Below are positions 6,393-8,389 of a DNA stretch of 8,389 nucleotides, piece by piece. Made by a program: the position numbers and the translations under genes. This DNA comes from CAG-791 sp963658695. Its GTDB lineage: Bacteria; Bacillota; Clostridia; Lachnospirales; Lachnospiraceae. The notes beneath the pieces are model-generated. The model did not search any database and was not told the DNA's origin. It saw nothing but the letters and a program-made list of their open reading frames with translations. Numbering within the stretch: the stretch's first letter is position 1; every line of letters begins with the position of its first letter. The DNA lies in contig CAVKRN010000079.1 of assembly GCA_963658695.1 (NCBI GenBank), forward strand, positions 1 through 8,389. Direction: 5' to 3'.

Positions 6393-6530
6393 GCCGTCTC
6401 CTTTACGTGATACATGGTACATTCGTTATTAATAGCCCCGCTATTTTGCAAACAGTGCACCAGATCAAAAAATTCATTAGCCAGCCAGGTGTCACAATGT
6501 CAAGCGGCTTCCCCTTTACAGCAGATGCAC
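6393..6530 (-). promoter_or_regulatory. Intergenic region before sdaAB with a candidate promoter and small inverted repeat
   Basis: This 138-base gap separates the HD gene from sdaAB. A perfect -35 TTGACA occurs at 6503-6498, but no good -10 is found at normal spacing (TAATGA at 6479-6474 is weak). An inverted repeat AATAGC-GGG-GCTATT lies at 6445-6431, about 40 bases before the sdaAB start, and could be an operator or a hairpin. A six-T run occurs without a convincing stem before it, so I do not call a terminator. sdaAB may have its own promoter here. Confidence 0.35.
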
Positions 6531-7046
6531 TTATTCCAGTCCAAACATGGTATTCAGCACCTTTTTTCCGGATTCTGTACTGAAAATATTGTCGCGCACA
6601 TTGCCGGCGACTTCCTTGGATTCCCCATCCTCAAACAGATTTACCAGAAAATCCGCTTCCACGAGAATCTGATAATCCGCGCCTTCGATGTTGCTGTAGG
6701 TGTGGTGATGTCCCACAAGGAACCGTACCCGCTCAATAACCGGCAACGGAAAGCCCAGTGGCTTCATCAGATCTGCCGCTGCATCCGGTCCTTCCTGCTC
6801 CTGCAGTTTCCCGTTCTGATAGCCGAACTTCTGCTCCGCCACACGGCAGCCGATGTCATGAACATAGGCCGCTGCCTCCAGCGTAAACTGCGTGTCCGCA
6901 TCCAGGTTCTCCATCTCGCCAATCAGCTTTGCGAAACTGTGCACCTTTGTGAAATGCTGGATCCTCTTCGGATCGCCGTCATCGAATCGAATCATCGCCA
7001 AAAACAGCTCATGCAAAAGCTGTGCATTCTGTGTATCTTCCATCAT
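6531..7046 (-). CDS. HD-domain metal-dependent phosphohydrolase
   Basis: A 171-residue single-domain HD protein. The metal ligands are visible: H31 (RIQHF), H63-D64 in YVHDIG, a histidine cluster VGHHH at 111-115, and D132 in VEADFLVNL. Such proteins are usually cytoplasmic phosphohydrolases acting on nucleotides or related phosphates; the substrate cannot be read from the sequence. It begins 19 bases after the C-S lyase gene, so the two are probably co-transcribed. AAAGGA lies 5 bases before ATG 7046 and 8 before the adjoining ATG 7043; either could start. It lacks fused synthetase, GGDEF or membrane parts. Confidence 0.88.
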   Translation of the reverse strand: MMEDTQNAQLLHELFLAMIRFDDGDPKRIQHFTKVHSFAKLIGEMENLDADTQFTLEAAAYVHDIGCRVAEQKFGYQNGKLQEQEGPDAAADLMKPLGFPLPVIERVRFLVGHHHTYSNIEGADYQILVEADFLVNLFEDGESKEVAGNVRDNIFSTESGKKVLNTMFGLE

Positions 7047-7065
7047 TTATTTCCTTTCTGAATCC

Positions 7066-8262
7066 TTATGCAAAAACATACTTCTCCAGCCGGTGGAACG
7101 CCTCCTCTACGCGGCTTTTCGGCAGTGCCAGATTCATGCGAATGGTATCCGGTCTCCGGAACGGCCGCCCATCCTGCCAGATAACCCCTACCGAAATGCC
7201 GGAACGGATCAGCTCCTCTATATCCTTGCCATGCTCCTCAAGCCAGTCATGGCAATCCAGATAGAGCATGTACGTTCCCTGCGGCTTCGATACCTGTACG
7301 CCGGGGAAGTGCTCCTGAATGAACGCACAGGCCCAGTTCACATTCTCCGTCAGGACGCTTCGAAGCTCCTCCAGCCACGCTTCGCCCTCCGGCTCATAAG
7401 CGCCGATCAGCGCATGCATGGACAACACATTCATGCTGTTGTAGCAGGACATCTCCGACTGCTTCATCAGACGATCCCGAAGGTACGAATTATAAATAAT
7501 ATGATAGGATCCCACCAGTCCTGCCAGATTGAACGTCTTCGACGGCGCATAGGCAGCGATCACGCGGTTTCTCGCATCCTCCGATACGCTCTGCGTCGGA
7601 ATATGGTGGTATCCCTCCAGAATCAGATCCGACCAGATTTCATCCGAGAAAACAATGCAGTCGTTCTTCCGGAAAATTTCCATCGCCTTTTCGATTTCTT
7701 CTCTCTCCCAGACTCTCCCGCAAGGATTGTGCGGAGAACAAAATACAGCAAAGTGGATGTGGTTCTCGCGGATGACACGGTCCATATCCTCGTAGTCCAT
7801 CCGCCAGATGCCCTGCTCATCCTTTACCAATGAGGACGTTGTCACCTCCCGGCCGGTATTTTCCATAGTGTGCAGAAATCCGATGTAGGTCGGAGAATGG
7901 AAGAACACCTTCTCACCCGGTGTCGTAAAGGCCTGCAGTGCAGAGCTAAGGCACCCAAGGACACCATTCTCATATCCAATGGCTTCCTCTGTCAGTCCCT
8001 CTACGCCGTTTCGCTTCGACTGCCAACGAATGATGGCATCATAATACTCTTTACTCGGAAAAAAATATCCAAACATCGGATGCTTGGTCCGCTCTATCAC
8101 GTGCTCCTGAATAGTGGGAGCGGTAGGAAAATTCATATCCGCGACCCACATGGGAATCCGGTCAAAGCCCTCCTGCACCGGTGCGTTTTCAAACGGGATC
8201 ATGTCCACTGCTATGGCATCCTTGTCATGACGGTCAACTATCGATGTGAAATCATATTTCAT
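7066..8262 (-). CDS. MalY/PatB-family PLP-dependent C-S lyase (cystathionine beta-lyase type)
   Basis: A 398-residue fold-type I aminotransferase-like enzyme of normal family length. WVADMNFPTAP near 39-49 and the overall pattern are typical of MalY/PatB. N179 in SPHNPCG, D207 in SDEIW (pairs with the pyridine nitrogen) and Schiff-base K242 in APSKTFNLAGL are present, and R375 in TIRMNLALP should bind the substrate carboxylate. These enzymes split cystathionine, cysteine or similar C-S compounds to pyruvate, ammonia and a thiol or sulfide. Some relatives are plain aminotransferases or regulators, so the exact substrate is open. ATG 8262 has GGAG 7 bases upstream. It heads the group with the HD gene and the serine dehydratase, both enzymes giving pyruvate and ammonia. 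Confidence 0.88.
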   Translation of the reverse strand: MKYDFTSIVDRHDKDAIAVDMIPFENAPVQEGFDRIPMWVADMNFPTAPTIQEHVIERTKHPMFGYFFPSKEYYDAIIRWQSKRNGVEGLTEEAIGYENGVLGCLSSALQAFTTPGEKVFFHSPTYIGFLHTMENTGREVTTSSLVKDEQGIWRMDYEDMDRVIRENHIHFAVFCSPHNPCGRVWEREEIEKAMEIFRKNDCIVFSDEIWSDLILEGYHHIPTQSVSEDARNRVIAAYAPSKTFNLAGLVGSYHIIYNSYLRDRLMKQSEMSCYNSMNVLSMHALIGAYEPEGEAWLEELRSVLTENVNWACAFIQEHFPGVQVSKPQGTYMLYLDCHDWLEEHGKDIEELIRSGISVGVIWQDGRPFRRPDTIRMNLALPKSRVEEAFHRLEKYVFA

Positions 8263-8317
8263 TGGCTTTCTCCGTTCTTTTTACTCTTGGCATACCCATC
8301 CATCGTGAGGCACGCAG

Positions 8318-8326
8318 ATTAAATCA
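8318..8326 (-). promoter_or_regulatory. Candidate extended -10 promoter for the C-S lyase operon
   Basis: On the minus strand TGA-TTTAAT reads as an extended -10 element (TGn followed by a 5-of-6 match to TATAAT), about 56 bases before ATG 8262. No good -35 is found at 16-18 bases, which extended -10 promoters may do without. The rest of 8263-8389 shows no gene. Confidence 0.35.
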
Positions 8327-8389
8327 GCATTTTTCCAGTACATCGTTTGCAAAATAACTGGCCTAATAACGCAGAACTTTTTTCTGAGG

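Noticed and set aside
6392..6422. ATG at 6422 as the sdaAB start
   Set aside because: It adds ten residues not found in the family and lacks a ribosome binding site, while AAAGGAG precedes ATG 6392.
8372..8386. Small inverted repeat CAGAA/TTCTG at the right edge
   Set aside because: Five base pairs only, with no T-run after it on either strand; too weak to call a terminator or operator.

Overview
The window looks like Firmicutes (Bacillota) DNA, most likely from an anaerobic gut-type Clostridia or a relative. The reasons are strong AGGAGG-type ribosome binding sites, a two-gene (beta plus alpha) iron-sulfur L-serine dehydratase, a type IV AbiE toxin-antitoxin pair, and protein sequences of Clostridia style. 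No species can be named from the sequence alone. Every convincing gene is on the minus strand, so the text below follows transcription from right to left.

Right block (about 8389 to 4824), richer in G+C and housekeeping-like: a MalY/PatB-type PLP C-S lyase (8262-7066), a small HD-domain hydrolase 19 bases behind it (7046-6531), a 138-base gap, then the serine dehydratase beta (sdaAB, 6392-5730) and alpha (sdaAA, 5711-4824) subunits, 18 bases apart. Both enzyme systems do alpha,beta-eliminations on cysteine-like or serine substrates and give pyruvate and ammonia, so the block reads as an amino-acid deamination cluster.

Junction (about 4851 to 4549): a perfect TATAAT box overlaps the sdaAA stop codon and is correctly placed to drive a tRNA. 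The tRNA it faces is only the 5' half of a tRNA-Arg(CCT), broken at base 39 just after the anticodon loop (4811-4772). A complete tRNA-Arg(CCT) with encoded CCA follows 100 bases later (4671-4595), then a strong intrinsic terminator. The break point and the change in composition suggest that an integrative element entered the tRNA gene at the anticodon loop, and that the intact tRNA is its own or a rescuing copy.

Left block (about 4481 to 1), more A+T-rich apart from one gene, and accessory in content: an AbiEi antitoxin and AbiEii nucleotidyltransferase toxin behind a candidate promoter covered by a 9-bp inverted repeat; a major facilitator transporter (2926-1742); and, overlapping its end by 10 bases, a large PLD-nuclease/DEAH helicase (DUF3427 type) that runs off the left edge with 583 codons in view. 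This resembles a defence or mobile-element cargo region. No integrase, transposase or CRISPR array is visible; an integrase, if there is one, should lie left of the window.
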